Positions 1-9,329 of a stretch of DNA of 64,000 bases are shown here, one piece after another. Made by a program: the position numbers and the translations under genes. The stretch is from Tilletia caries. Lineage: Eukaryota > Basidiomycota > Exobasidiomycetes > Tilletiales > Tilletiaceae. The DNA lies in assembly GCA_032718865.1 (NCBI GenBank), contig JALUTQ010000027.1, forward strand, positions 620,001-684,000, read 5' to 3'. Position 1 is the stretch's first letter, and each line of letters begins with the position of its first letter. The notes beneath the pieces were generated by a model. It made no database searches. It was not told the DNA's origin and saw nothing but the letters and a program-made list of their open reading frames with translations.

Positions 1-448
1 TCAAACTTGGTCAGTAAAATCTGTAAAAATACACCTCTTAGCTGACCTTCTAGCGAGAGCGCAGGAGCATCGGAATATGTGACTCAAAAAAATTGAGAAA
101 AATTGAGGAGCTGGGTTGAGTAAGGTGGGTGTGAAGGAGTTTGAAATCACCTAGTAAATTACTAATTGAAATCGTTTCTTCCTCTTTCCACTTAGAGCAA
201 CCTGTCTTCCAAGTCAGAGCTGGGAAATCTCCAAAGAGAGAAGTTGTTCTCCAGTATAGAGGCTTTCCAAATGGCCCGTAATTGAGCGTCTTCCATATCC
301 ATGTCTTTGAGTTGCATCGAGAGCCCAAAACAGGCGATTACTTAGTAAACGTATGGTTAAAAATTTAGTGTCCGGATACTTTTGACAACGGCCTCGTATG
401 TACACGCGTCCCGAGCAAATAGAAGAGAGGTGTCACATTGGTAAGAGC
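1..448. other. Intergenic, no gene recognised
   Basis: No convincing coding sequence, RNA gene or repeat was seen. The stretch is downstream of the minus-strand gene that ends at 449 and would hold its 3' untranslated region and terminator. Confidence 0.4.
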
Positions 449-1601
449 TCACTCCCCTCCCCGCCGCTGCGCAGCCAACCACTTCCGAATCGCCGTACTC
501 CCCACCTTGGCCGCCGCCAACTCCTTTGCATCCCTCCCGACCCCACCCAGATCCGTCTCCCCCTTCGCACCCAACACCCCAATCACATACTCTCTCAACG
601 AACCCAACCCTCTCCCCTCCCGAATCTCCGCAATGGCTTTCCCGCCGGCGAGTGTCTCCTCCGTCAGCACGAGCGCTTGTAAGTCGGCCTCGCTCCCGGC
701 TGGTCCAGCCACATCTTCCAACGTGACAATCTCCAACTCCAACGCTCCCTTCTCCCCCGTCGCCGTCGTTGCACCAGGCCTCAGCGCCCGGACGAACAGC
801 TCGCAAAAATCCCGGACACGCTCCTTGCGAATTTCGATGGACTCCAGTAAGGCAGGTTCGGCCTTGGAGCGCAGCATGCTGTCGGAGGTGATGCCGATGA
901 TGAGTTTGCGGGAGGCGAGTGCGCAGGCGGAGGAGAGGAGAATTTTGTGGCCGGCGTGGAGGTGGTCGAAGGTGCCGCCGAGGGCGACGACGGAGTGTTG
1001 GGGTAAGTTGGAGGATGAAGTTGGGGTTGTGGGAGTTGAAGTGGGAGCGTTGGTGAGGTTGGGTGGTGAGGTCGGTTTGGAGTCCATAGGGAGACTTGAT
1101 AGGTATTCTTGTAGTTTGGGAAAGGGAGAGGAGATGTCAACGCCTCTCCATATCTCAGATTTGGGACGGGAGAGGGTACATACCTCCCACGAGCATAACA
1201 TTCCGACTCCCCTTCGAATCCGGATCGCTCTCAGCCTTGATAATATCGTAGATCCCGTCCGACCCAGGGACGAGAAGGACATTGACGTTCAACAGCAGAT
1301 GATCCAACCTCACAGCTTCTCCCCAAGCCTGTGCATAACTCCACTGGCAGAAATGGGCTACTTCGTCAAAGGAAAGCTTGAGGGTCGAGGAGGACATGAG
1401 AGAGTCCGGGAGGGAGAACAGGACAAACAGACGCTCATCCCGGAAGGGCAGTCCGGAATCGGTGCCGCCGTCCTCGCGGGTGGGAATGGGAGCGGCGGCG
1501 AGCTGTTGGACGCCCGCGCGGATCTGGGCCGCCCATTCGGATGGAGGCTCGAGCAAGACTTCGCGAGAAGGCACGGAGAAATGAAGGAAGACGGTCGCCA
1601 T
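449..1601 (-). CDS. CAB4: Phosphopantetheine adenylyltransferase (eukaryotic PPAT, Cab4 type)
   Basis: Transfers AMP from ATP to 4'-phosphopantetheine to give dephospho-CoA, the fourth step of CoA synthesis, in the cytosol. Two exons are read: 1184-1601, starting at the ATG of MATVFLHF, and 449-1107. The intron has donor GTATGT and acceptor ACAAG, and the frame joins as GG-A/G-AA to give VGEYLSSL. Exon 2 holds the nucleotidyltransferase fold: GGTFDHLHAGH with the T/HxGH ATP-binding motif, then GITSDSML, and near the C-terminus GSTAIRKWL, which matches the ISSTxIR motif of the family. About 357 residues, longer than bacterial CoaD because of the N-terminal extension normal in fungi. Exon 1 (HLLLNVNVLLVPGSDG) resembles the fungal N-terminal extension. 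Family assignment is firm; the yeast symbol is by analogy. Confidence 0.85.
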
Positions 1602-1930
1602 TTTTTCCCTCTTGTTTCGCTGGGGCTTTGTGAATCTTTCCTTGAGGCTTCTCTTTGGAGAACAGGGAAGATAATTCTGAGGTCGTGGGCTGAGCGGGAG
1701 CGTGTGGTGGTGGCCTGTGCTTCGAGAATCTCCGTTTCAGTCCCGTTTGTGACCCGTTCTGGATTGCGCTCATCCTCAGACGTTGAGATCATCCCATGGG
1801 AGAAGCTCGTCGACAGCGACGGAACAAGGCAGCGTCCGCAGGTGTTTCTATGATAGCTTTGCACAGTGATTACACTCTCTATATGGGAAGACGCGATTGC
1901 AGGTCCACGTCAAGCGGAGGGCCGAGCCAG
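1602..1930. other. Intergenic between two minus-strand genes
   Basis: Holds the promoter of the downstream adenylyltransferase gene and the 3' end of the carrier gene. No gene seen. A plus-strand open frame crossing it is the antisense shadow of the adenylyltransferase. Confidence 0.4.
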
Positions 1931-3266
1931 TCAAAACCCGTACGAGTCCGCCCACTGCTCGAATTTGTTGTACAGGAGGCTGTGGAGGGAGAGATGCTCA
2001 GGGTCAGTTTTGGTAGGGAAGGCTAGAGGTGAAAATGTTCAACGTACAAGATGAGTGCTGTATCAGGCAGGACAAGAGGCGGGATTGACTGGTGGTCAGC
2101 ATATACCGGCGCCGACGCACAGGCACAGATTGAAACTCACCACTACTCGGCGCGCTCCGAAGACAGGTCAATCCACAACCAGCATACAATCCCCTCACGC
2201 CCCGACTCCGATAGATATTCTTCGCCGTCTGCGCAAATCCGGTCGGCTTGACATTCGGATTCGAGTCCCCACCCCTGAGCTCGTACTCCGTCTGCATCGT
2301 CGACTTGATACAATCCGCAGGGAAAAGGATGACGTTGTACGCCACGCCGGCTGCCGCGCCGGCGGCGATGAGCTGGAGGGAGCCGAGCTCCTTCTTCGTG
2401 ATAGGCGGTAGGGCAAGGGATGATGTTGCGCGTCGAGAATTTTCAGCGGCGACGAAGAGACGGGAACATTGCTCGAATGTGAGGAACCATGCGATTCCGC
2501 CGCCGGTTTCGCGGAGGAGGGTGCCTGTTTGGCCGAGCCAGAGACCGAGGGGCCCGTGTTGGCGGACGATGGAGAGGATTATGGGGATAGGGCCGGGATA
2601 CTTGACTGGTATGGGTGCGGCGCTTCGTGCGGCAGTTCCAGCTGCCGTTGTAGCGGCTGACGACGCGCCGCTGTTCGCTCCACCGCTGAATGCTCGTGCC
2701 GAGGTTGAAAAGGCGCGTGTTGACGATGAAGATGAAGGTGCCTGTTGAGATGCCGCAGACGTCGCTGTGGAGGTGGAAGCGGCAGAGGTGCCAGTAGCAG
2801 CCATTTCCCGTCCCATGGCCTGCACCTGCATCCTACACTTGACCAGCTCCACTGGCGTCAACACCAAACTGGCGGTTGACCCCGCTGCAGCCGCCGCGAT
2901 CGCCAACGCCGGCATGCCCAGATCATCCACGCTTGCCACGCCGGTCGCGTCGGCCAAGAGGGATTTGACGGAGTTGTAGGTGAAGAAGAGGGCCGCGTTC
3001 TCCAAGGTTGCGCCGAGAACGGGCATGGAGATGCCGCGGTAGAGGCCGAGGAGACCTTCGCGTGCGACGGTCTGCTTGAAGCAGTCGAGCGCGCCTTTGT
3101 AGATGGGTGGGCGATCGTGTGGTTGGGATTGAAGCCGGACCTTGACAAGGTCGAAGGGATGCTCGAAGTACTTGGCTGACATGCCTGCGACCGACCCGAA
3201 GAGGATATCCTTCGTGGCGCGGCTCAGCTTGGGCTGGTCGGTAGAATTTGTTGTTGACTCGCTCAT
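1931..3266 (-). CDS. ARG11: Mitochondrial carrier, ornithine/basic amino-acid type (Arg11/Arg-13-like)
   Basis: Inner-membrane mitochondrial carrier family transporter, best matching the ornithine exchangers that link mitochondrial ornithine synthesis to cytosolic arginine synthesis. Three repeats are visible, each with a PxD/ExxK-type signature: HPFDLVKVRLQ, TPVELVKCRMQ and FPADCIKSTMQ. ETGGGIAWFLTFE matches the family's fourth helix. A Ser/Ala/Thr-rich insert of about 60 residues lies in the second repeat. Exons are 2141-3266, a 10-nt microexon 2048-2057, and 1931-1979. Only with the microexon does the C-terminus read SAPSSALIFLLYNKFEQW, the expected sixth helix. The frame without it is lost. 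Substrate is inferred from family resemblance and not certain. The start codon overlaps the stop of the ORF just upstream (ATGA). Confidence 0.8.
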
Positions 3267-3481
3267 TGTTGTCGTTGCTGCTTAGGAGGAGGACCTAGCA
3301 TGAAGGCCCTCTTCTTGGCTGTATTGCGAGTCTTGACGAAGTAGTAGCCAAGGCCGGTCAGAACGGTGAGACTGGCCCAGCCGAGGAAGACTGTGCGAGG
3401 CCGATTCCAGATGGAGCGAGGCTTGGAGGTGGCAGCAGAGGGAGAAGGCGGCAAGTTGGACTGCTGCTGTGAGGGTCGCAT
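3263..3481 (-). CDS. Small single-pass membrane protein, unknown
   Basis: A 72-residue ORF with ATG at 3481. It has a Pro/Ser/Gln-rich N-terminus, one likely membrane segment (TVFLGWASLTVLTGLGYYFV, residues about 30-49) and a basic tail (KTRNTAKKRAFM). The layout resembles small mitochondrial inner-membrane assembly factors, but no family is recognised. Its TGA overlaps the ATG of the mitochondrial carrier by the ATGA arrangement, same strand, so the two could be read from one bicistronic mRNA. Alternatively it is a chance upstream ORF in the carrier leader; the base before its start (C at -3) is a weak context, while the carrier ATG (CAACAATG) is a strong one. Confidence 0.5.
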   Translation of the reverse strand: MRPSQQQSNLPPSPSAATSKPRSIWNRPRTVFLGWASLTVLTGLGYYFVKTRNTAKKRAFMLGPPPKQQRQQ

Positions 3482-3793
3482 GTGTCGGCCGTCCTTTCGC
3501 TCTACTCTCGTTCTCTCTCTCTCTCTCTCTCACACACACAGAGTCCGCCGTTGTCGATGGAGGGACCGAGAGTGGCAGCGGGCGAGGCGAGGTTCAGGGT
3601 GCGTGGGTTCCGGAAGCTTTCCTTCACGCCCGGACCACGCGGCATCGGCCCGAGCCGCGAGGGGTTATTTTTACTTTTGATTTAGATTTTTGATTTTTTG
3701 AACACCGAGCCGGCGGTCCCGAGTCGGGTACGAGCGGCAACACATGACCTGGCTCAAACGCCGAAAAACGTTCCGCACCGTTGTCCTGAGGTC
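3482..3793. other. Promoter side of the small ORF/carrier pair, with CT microsatellite
   Basis: Contains a CT/GA dinucleotide run followed by a CA run (about 3508-3541) just upstream of the minus-strand start, typical of fungal promoters, then GC-rich sequence and an AT-rich patch near 3665-3700. No gene recognised. Confidence 0.4.
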
Positions 3794-4367
3794 CACCAGC
3801 AGACCATGGGGACAGGTCGTGGCGGTCCCGCGGGATCTCCCGGGGCGGTCCCAGATTCGTATGGGCCCAGCCAGCGGAGGACCGTCCCGGCGGCGTTTTC
3901 CGAACTATCCCGGGACTGACTAGGAGCGAAATCCTGGGACCGGCACCGGGACCGCCCCAGGACTGTCCGAGAAAGAGCGAAATTTTCAAAATATAAAAAA
4001 GAAAGAATCAAACTCTCGACCCGCACAATCAGAAGGACCGATATCTTCCACTAAACCACGAGCGCATTTTTAGCACAAGATTAAGTTCTTCGATCAGTGC
4101 TTATACACTCCAAATTGGCATTATCGCGAGGCTGGTTAAGAAAACTCGCCCAAAAGTCTCGGATCACACCTCAGGGAACCACCCTGAGCATAGGCATTTG
4201 GAAAGAAGAGTAGATTATCCTGTTATTTACATTGACAGTCCTGGGACGGTCCCCGTGGGACAATACCGGGGTTTTTGCGCTAGGACAGTCCCGGTCAGCC
4301 CTGTGGTCTCATCCCGGGACACTCCCGCCCTGGGACCCTCCCAGTCAGTCCCCCAGGTCTGCTGGTG
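3794..4367. mobile_element. GGGAC-word inverted-repeat element (MITE-like)
   Basis: Ends are inverted repeats: CACCAGCAGACC, three variable bases, then GGGAC on the left (from 3794), and the reverse complement of the same pattern on the right (to 4367). The interior is filled with short palindromic words of the form GGGAC..GTCCC, dense at 3810-3960 and 4235-4350. A tRNA-like sequence lies between the two word arrays. No coding region. A clear target-site duplication was not found, so the superfamily is open. Non-autonomous. Confidence 0.65.
3999..4064 (-). pseudogene. tRNA-Arg-like sequence (decayed)
   Basis: On the minus strand GCGCTCGTGG, TTTAGTGG and a GAGTTTGATTC box recall a tRNA with A and B boxes, and CTTCTGA would give a TCT (Arg) anticodon. 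The anticodon stem pairs only with several G-U pairs and the acceptor stem does not close. I read it as a tRNA pseudogene or tRNA-derived core of the element in which it sits. Confidence 0.4.
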
Positions 4368-4956
4368 TCGTGCATGCCTTCGACACCCAGAACGTCGAGG
4401 TCCTCTTCCTCGCCCAGGTCAGAAGCCCAGCGCTCAGCTCACGCTGCATGGTCGAGCCCAGGTCCGCCAGGCCAGGTGAATGGGACTTTCCTATCCCATG
4501 GGCGGCTTTGGCGTGAGCGACGAGGCGAAGAGGATACCCTATAAGCGAGCGAGGGCAAAGACGGCCATCAACTCGGAATGCGGAAGACTGCAAAGTTCTC
4601 CGAAATCGTTCGCTCCGCCTGGAAAGTGTACAGAAGTAAAGTATTGTTCGGCTCTCGAAGTTTGACAGGCTTACGATCTCTCTATCTCGAGGCCCTGACG
4701 ACTGATCTCTCTCTGTTGCAGTGCTCACCCTCTCGTCTTGTTCCTGTGCTGAAACGTGCCCTGCCCGTCGTCTAGTGCCGTCCCTCCACCGCTATCAGCA
4801 ATCGTACACTGAACTTGCCTTATGATCCAGTGCTCGAACGTTCAAAAGGCAGCTCTTTCTGGTTGACGTTTCTCCCTTCCAACCTCCATAGCCCCCAACA
4901 ATCCTTTTCTTCCCTCCCAAAACGTTCTGCCTTCCCCGAGCTTCGCCGCGAGCAAC
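4368..4956. promoter_or_regulatory. Upstream region of the GH3 gene
   Basis: No ORF with recognisable content. A pyrimidine-rich stretch (4680-4760) and an A/C-rich leader precede the ATG at 4957. Transcription start not determinable. Confidence 0.35.
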
Positions 4957-6561
4957 ATGAGAGGCTTCAATACCCTTAACGCCTTGCTGACCCTGGCCCT
5001 GGTCACCACCTCGTCCGTCAACGCCGTGACCCCATGGTCAGCCTCAGAGCAGTCCGCAGCCGAGGCATCCGTCTCAAAGATGAGCGTCCGCCAAAAGGCC
5101 GGTCGCGTGCTGATGACTCGGGTCAGCGACCAAGCCTCCGGTGCGGTCCTGATCGCCCAAATCAACCTAGGCGGAGTGATCCTCTTCGCGAACAACGTCC
5201 AGTCCAAGTCTCAGGTGGCCAGCCTGAACGCCAACTTCACGGCCACGTACGACAATCTGAATCTGCCCGGAGGGGCGCCGCTGCTCATCAGTGTGGATCA
5301 GGAAGGCGGCATTGTCGCCCGGGTGCAGGAGGCGGCCGGCGCGACGGAGTTTCCGACCTTAATGACCCACGGCTCGGCCAATCAGACGACATTGACCACC
5401 CAGGCGTTCTCGGCGGCTGCGCAGGAATTGCTGTCGATGGGATTCAACATGGTCGCAGCGCCCGATGCAGACGTGACCATCGGCCCCACCGACCCGACCA
5501 TTGGTTCTCGCTCCGCGGGCTCGAGCCCAGCCCAGGTGGGTATGATCGTCAACGCCGCCCTGGCAGGCCAGAAACAGATCGGCATTCTTGGCCAGATCAA
5601 GCACTTCCCAGGTCATGGAGCGGTCAATACGAGCTCCGAAGTGACGCTGCCGGTCCAGTACGAGTCTCTGGAGCAGATGAAAGCTCGGGATCTGATTCCA
5701 TTCCAACAAGCCATCGTAGCCGGCGTACCCTCCATCATGGTCGCCCACCTTCTCATCCCCGCCCTCGACACTTCCAACCCATCCTCCCTCTCGCCCGCGG
5801 CGATCAATCTCATCCGGAACGAGTACGGCTTCGAAGGTGTGCTCTCCACGGATTCTTTGGGCATGGGCGCTATCACGTCCCAGTATGGGAATGATCAGTC
5901 GGGCGCGACGGCCGCGGTAGCTGCTCTCAACGCAGGGCAGGACTTGCTCCTGATGCCTCCGGACCCCGTCAAGGCTCACACTGCCATCGTGCAGGCTGTC
6001 TATGGAGGCAATCTGCCCATCGCCCGCTTGGACGAGGCTGCCACGCGCGTCATAGCTCTGGCTCTATATTCGGCCCGCATGCGCACCAACAAGTACGGCT
6101 CGGCGGGAGGGAAGCCCGCATTAAGCGTGATGAGCTCTCAAGCGCACAAGGACGCTTCGTACGCAGCTTCGTTGGCTGGGTTGGTCGTGACGAACGGAGC
6201 GTGTTCAGGCTCGCTGTTGAATGGAGCTCGATCGGTCCAGGTGGTCGGATCGTCCAGTGCTTCACGCTCGCGTCTCACAGCGGCTGCACAGGCTGCTGGG
6301 CTGTCTGTAACCTCGGGTGCGAATATAGTCATTGGGCTGGCAGGCTATGGCGCAGCGAGCTTCCCTTCGGGCACGACGATTGCTGTGGCATTGGATACGC
6401 CCTATGTGCTGAACACGACCTCGACAGACACGCGGATCGCTCTGTTTGGACAGACGCCTCAAGCTTTCGAGGCGCTCGTCGATATCCTGACTGGCCAGGC
6501 ACAAGGCGGCGGGAGACTGCCCGTCACGGTGACCGGCCTCCAGCGCGCATCCTGCAAGTAG
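4957..6561 (+). CDS. Secreted GH3 beta-N-acetylhexosaminidase-like glycosidase
   Basis: A 534-residue, intronless gene. The first 24 residues (MRGFNTLNALLTLALVTTSS...) are a secretion signal. The GH3 N-terminal barrel is clear: INLGGVILFANN, SVDQEGGIVARV, then the loop KHFPGHGAV, and STDSLGMGAI holding the expected Asp nucleophile. A C-terminal Rossmann-like domain (residues about 390-534) resembles that of NagZ-type enzymes of fungi and actinobacteria. Likely role: removal of terminal N-acetylglucosamine from chitin or peptidoglycan fragments outside the cell. Odd point: the loop after KHFPGHG reads AVNTSSEVTLP, where NagZ enzymes have an Asp and a catalytic His (DSH); here Ser and Glu stand in those places, so the acid/base may differ. 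Start chosen because the signal peptide follows it directly. Confidence 0.85.
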   Translation: MRGFNTLNALLTLALVTTSSVNAVTPWSASEQSAAEASVSKMSVRQKAGRVLMTRVSDQASGAVLIAQINLGGVILFANNVQSKSQVASLNANFTATYDNLNLPGGAPLLISVDQEGGIVARVQEAAGATEFPTLMTHGSANQTTLTTQAFSAAAQELLSMGFNMVAAPDADVTIGPTDPTIGSRSAGSSPAQVGMIVNAALAGQKQIGILGQIKHFPGHGAVNTSSEVTLPVQYESLEQMKARDLIPFQQAIVAGVPSIMVAHLLIPALDTSNPSSLSPAAINLIRNEYGFEGVLSTDSLGMGAITSQYGNDQSGATAAVAALNAGQDLLLMPPDPVKAHTAIVQAVYGGNLPIARLDEAATRVIALALYSARMRTNKYGSAGGKPALSVMSSQAHKDASYAASLAGLVVTNGACSGSLLNGARSVQVVGSSSASRSRLTAAAQAAGLSVTSGANIVIGLAGYGAASFPSGTTIAVALDTPYVLNTTSTDTRIALFGQTPQAFEALVDILTGQAQGGGRLPVTVTGLQRASCK

Positions 6562-6788
6562 CCGGAGCGACATGCATCAAGATCATGCGCGAGAATCCGT
6601 ACGTGGCCATAGAAGTGTAATGGAGGAAGGATGAAGCACGAAGACCAGATGGTGTTTCTGAGACGAAGGCGTGATGTGATTCTACAAGGATACGCAGGCA
6701 ATCGCTACGTTCTTTTGATGCTGGGGGAGAGGGCCTATGCCGAGTGTTTGAATAGTCCGTGTGAAAATTGTGCAAGTAGCCTCCCTCC

Positions 6789-8357
6789 TCAATCAATGCC
6801 AACAGCCCAGACCTCGAGTCCCATCACCTCAAACTTGGCCTCATCCCCATCACTGTCCACGCCGCCACCACCCTCAAACAGCCCAAACGGATCATCCCTC
6901 CCTCTCTCATCCTCCTCCGCCACCGCCAACTCACCCCCACCATCCTGCTCCTCCCCACCCGGCTCATCATCACACAGCACGTCGTTCCCGAAAGTGGAGC
7001 ATTTGGAGGAGACGCCGCGTTCGAGACTGTTGCCGAGCCAGAGGCCGTACCGGCCGTTGTCGCCGCTTCCGATGGAGAGGAAGGAGGATTCGGTGAGGAG
7101 GACGTAGTCGTTCCTGCCTGTCCAGCGGAAGGTCTTGATCCGGTTTGGTTCGAGGGAAGAGTTGACTGCTTTGAGGGAGGGTGGTTGTCTTGTCGTCTTC
7201 CAGAGGAAGCTGTGAAGGGACTGGAGTGTCAGCCCATCAATCACTTTCCAAGCGCAAGAAGGGGGGCAATGAACTCACCATTCGCCTGTGCCATAATAGC
7301 CTGTGCGAGGCCGTAAGCGCTCATTTACAAAGGCGCCAAAGATGTTGTCATCTGCGTCCTTTACAGCCAGGATGAGCCCAGCCTCAGCAATCGAAAGCCC
7401 GCCGCCGAGCTTCCTGAGCCCGCCACCGGACCCTAACCCAACCGCTCCGCGCGCAGCAGCACTGGCCCCGCGCATATAACTATCTCCCGCATAGAAGTCG
7501 CTCCCGCCAGACGAGCGCGGCGCTCGGGACGGATCCAACCCTTTGGCGACGTTATTGTAAAGCGTGGAAAGACTCATTCCGTGCTGGTCGAGACTGTAGA
7601 GTAATTTCCATGTGTGACCGAGACGGAGACGGGGTGGGAGGGCCGCTTGGAGGTGGGAGGCGTGCCAGGGTAGGATGACTTCGGAGGTGAGGTCGTGTCT
7701 GTCTTTGAGGGCGACTGTGATTGGTCTTCGGACGGTAGGGGCTGCAGGGGTCGATCGGAGGGTGAGCTGTTCCTTGAGCAGTGCAGGGTCGTCTTCCAGT
7801 AGCGCAGGGTCGAGAGCGGGCCGGTCTGGATTTGCGTGATGGGGATCGAGCTGGGCGAGGTCGAAGAAGGAGAATGAGGAGTTGTCTCTGTTCTGATTCG
7901 AATTGCTGAGGTTGTCGAGCGAGGCGTCGAGACGGGTAATGGAGGGAGAGTTCGCCGCTGACGACGATGCGAATCCGCCGGCGCCGTTGCTTGTGTGGGA
8001 GGGTGTGCGGCGCGGGACGAGGACGTCTGGGCCGAGCTTGGCCTCTACGCTGCGGAGGTCAATGGGTGGAGGCGATGGGCGATGCTGCGCCTGTTCGATG
8101 GCAGCGCGCTCGAATGCGTTGAAGAAATCCTGTTCGTCCCGCTCTGCCGCCGCCGCTGCTGCCGCGAGCTGCGATGGCTCGAGCTGAGCAGTGGAGTCGA
8201 AGAGCGAGAGAGGGTCCGCAGTCGCGCTGCTGGGATCCGACGATGCATCGACAAAGGCGCCGAAGTCGGACGCGGTGGAGTCGATGGACTGCGACCGCGT
8301 TTTGTGAGACGGCCGCTCGAAGCGCCCCGTCGTCGGCGAATACTGCGGAATTGACAT
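6789..8357 (-). CDS. OXR1: TLDc-domain oxidation resistance protein (Oxr1 type)
   Basis: Two exons, 7279-8357 and 6789-7209. Joining gives YYGTGECFLWK, the TLDc signature, across the intron (donor GTGAGT). The start is the ATG of MSIPQYSP at 8357; the longer open frame upstream has no support. Residues 1 to about 230 are low-complexity and acidic. The TLDc domain starts near ILPWHASHLQAALPPRLR and has WKLLYSLDQHGMSLSTLY, LILAVKDADDNIFGAFV, FRWTGRNDYVLL, GLWLGNSLERG and EVWAV at the C-terminus. An extra Gly/Ala-rich insert of about 40 residues splits the domain after the LSTLYNNV segment. Family members protect against oxidative damage and, in yeast, interact with the vacuolar V-ATPase. Divergently transcribed from the UBE2O-like gene. 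Confidence 0.88.
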
Positions 8358-9329
8358 TTCTAATTCTCGCACACTCTCACACACTCTGGCGATGCTGGCT
8401 GTGACGAGCTCGATACTACTGTCCCCGGGAGAGGAGGCCCAAGCTCCAGGAGTCAGGACACATGGCAAGCACAAACACGTGAGCTCTCCCGGTGTTTGAG
8501 GAATGAGGCGCAATCATGCATCGGATAAATAGAACAGCGCGCAAAGTGTTCTCTCGGTGACCGGAAGTTCGCCGAGACTCCGATGCCTTTGCGCCGGCTT
8601 TACTGCTTGCTTTTGCTTTGCTGGCAAATTCGTCGCAGCAGCACCTCAACTGAGCTTCGGCTTGCGCCTTGCACGAGCCCGCTGAATGATCTGCGGGCGA
8701 GCTTTTGGCGGACCTGCGCGCGTATGTATGTAAGCGTGGTGGCAGATGAAGAGCATGAAAAGAAAGGAGGCTCCGTGTTCCTTCCGATCACCGTTCGGAA
8801 TGCGCTCAGGCGCGCAAGCTAAAGCGGCCATCTCGCGCCTCACTGACTGGCCCTGTGCTCGCAGCTCGACCGGCTCGACCTCCCGCAACGCCGCGACGGG
8901 ACTACGGGAGTTGGAAGACTGGATGCTCGATTATGCTGAGTGACTCGAGTGTGCCGCAAAGTGCCAGTTCCTGCATTCGTCGCTTTTCTGTGGTTTAATG
9001 TCCAATTGTGAAATACAAAGTGTTGGACTGCTCAAAAAACGACCCCCTCCGCCAGCCGCTCTCACTGCTCCCTGACCCTCTCTTTCTTTTTCTCTGTGCG
9101 CACGGCATAACACACGCAGACAGCATCGCAAGGGGAGAGAAAGTCTTTCCCTCCTTCTCCGGCTCTGACTCCGTCCAAGGCGAGTTAGGAAGTAGCAGCC
9201 GCAGCAGCATCGCCAGCATCAGCAGCCACATTACCACAGCTTCAGCGCACGCCCTCGCTCCTCCTCCGTGTCTGCCGACACAGCAGCCGATCGGCAACTA
9301 CCCTTTGTCTCAAACATTCTCCAGCCAGC
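8358..9329. promoter_or_regulatory. Shared divergent intergenic region
   Basis: 972 bp between OXR1 (-) and the UBE2O-like gene (+). Should hold both promoters. No ORF with recognisable content, no repeat seen. Confidence 0.4.

Noticed and set aside
438..1853. 471-codon plus-strand open frame
   Set aside because: Antisense to the adenylyltransferase, whose motifs are unmistakable on the minus strand.
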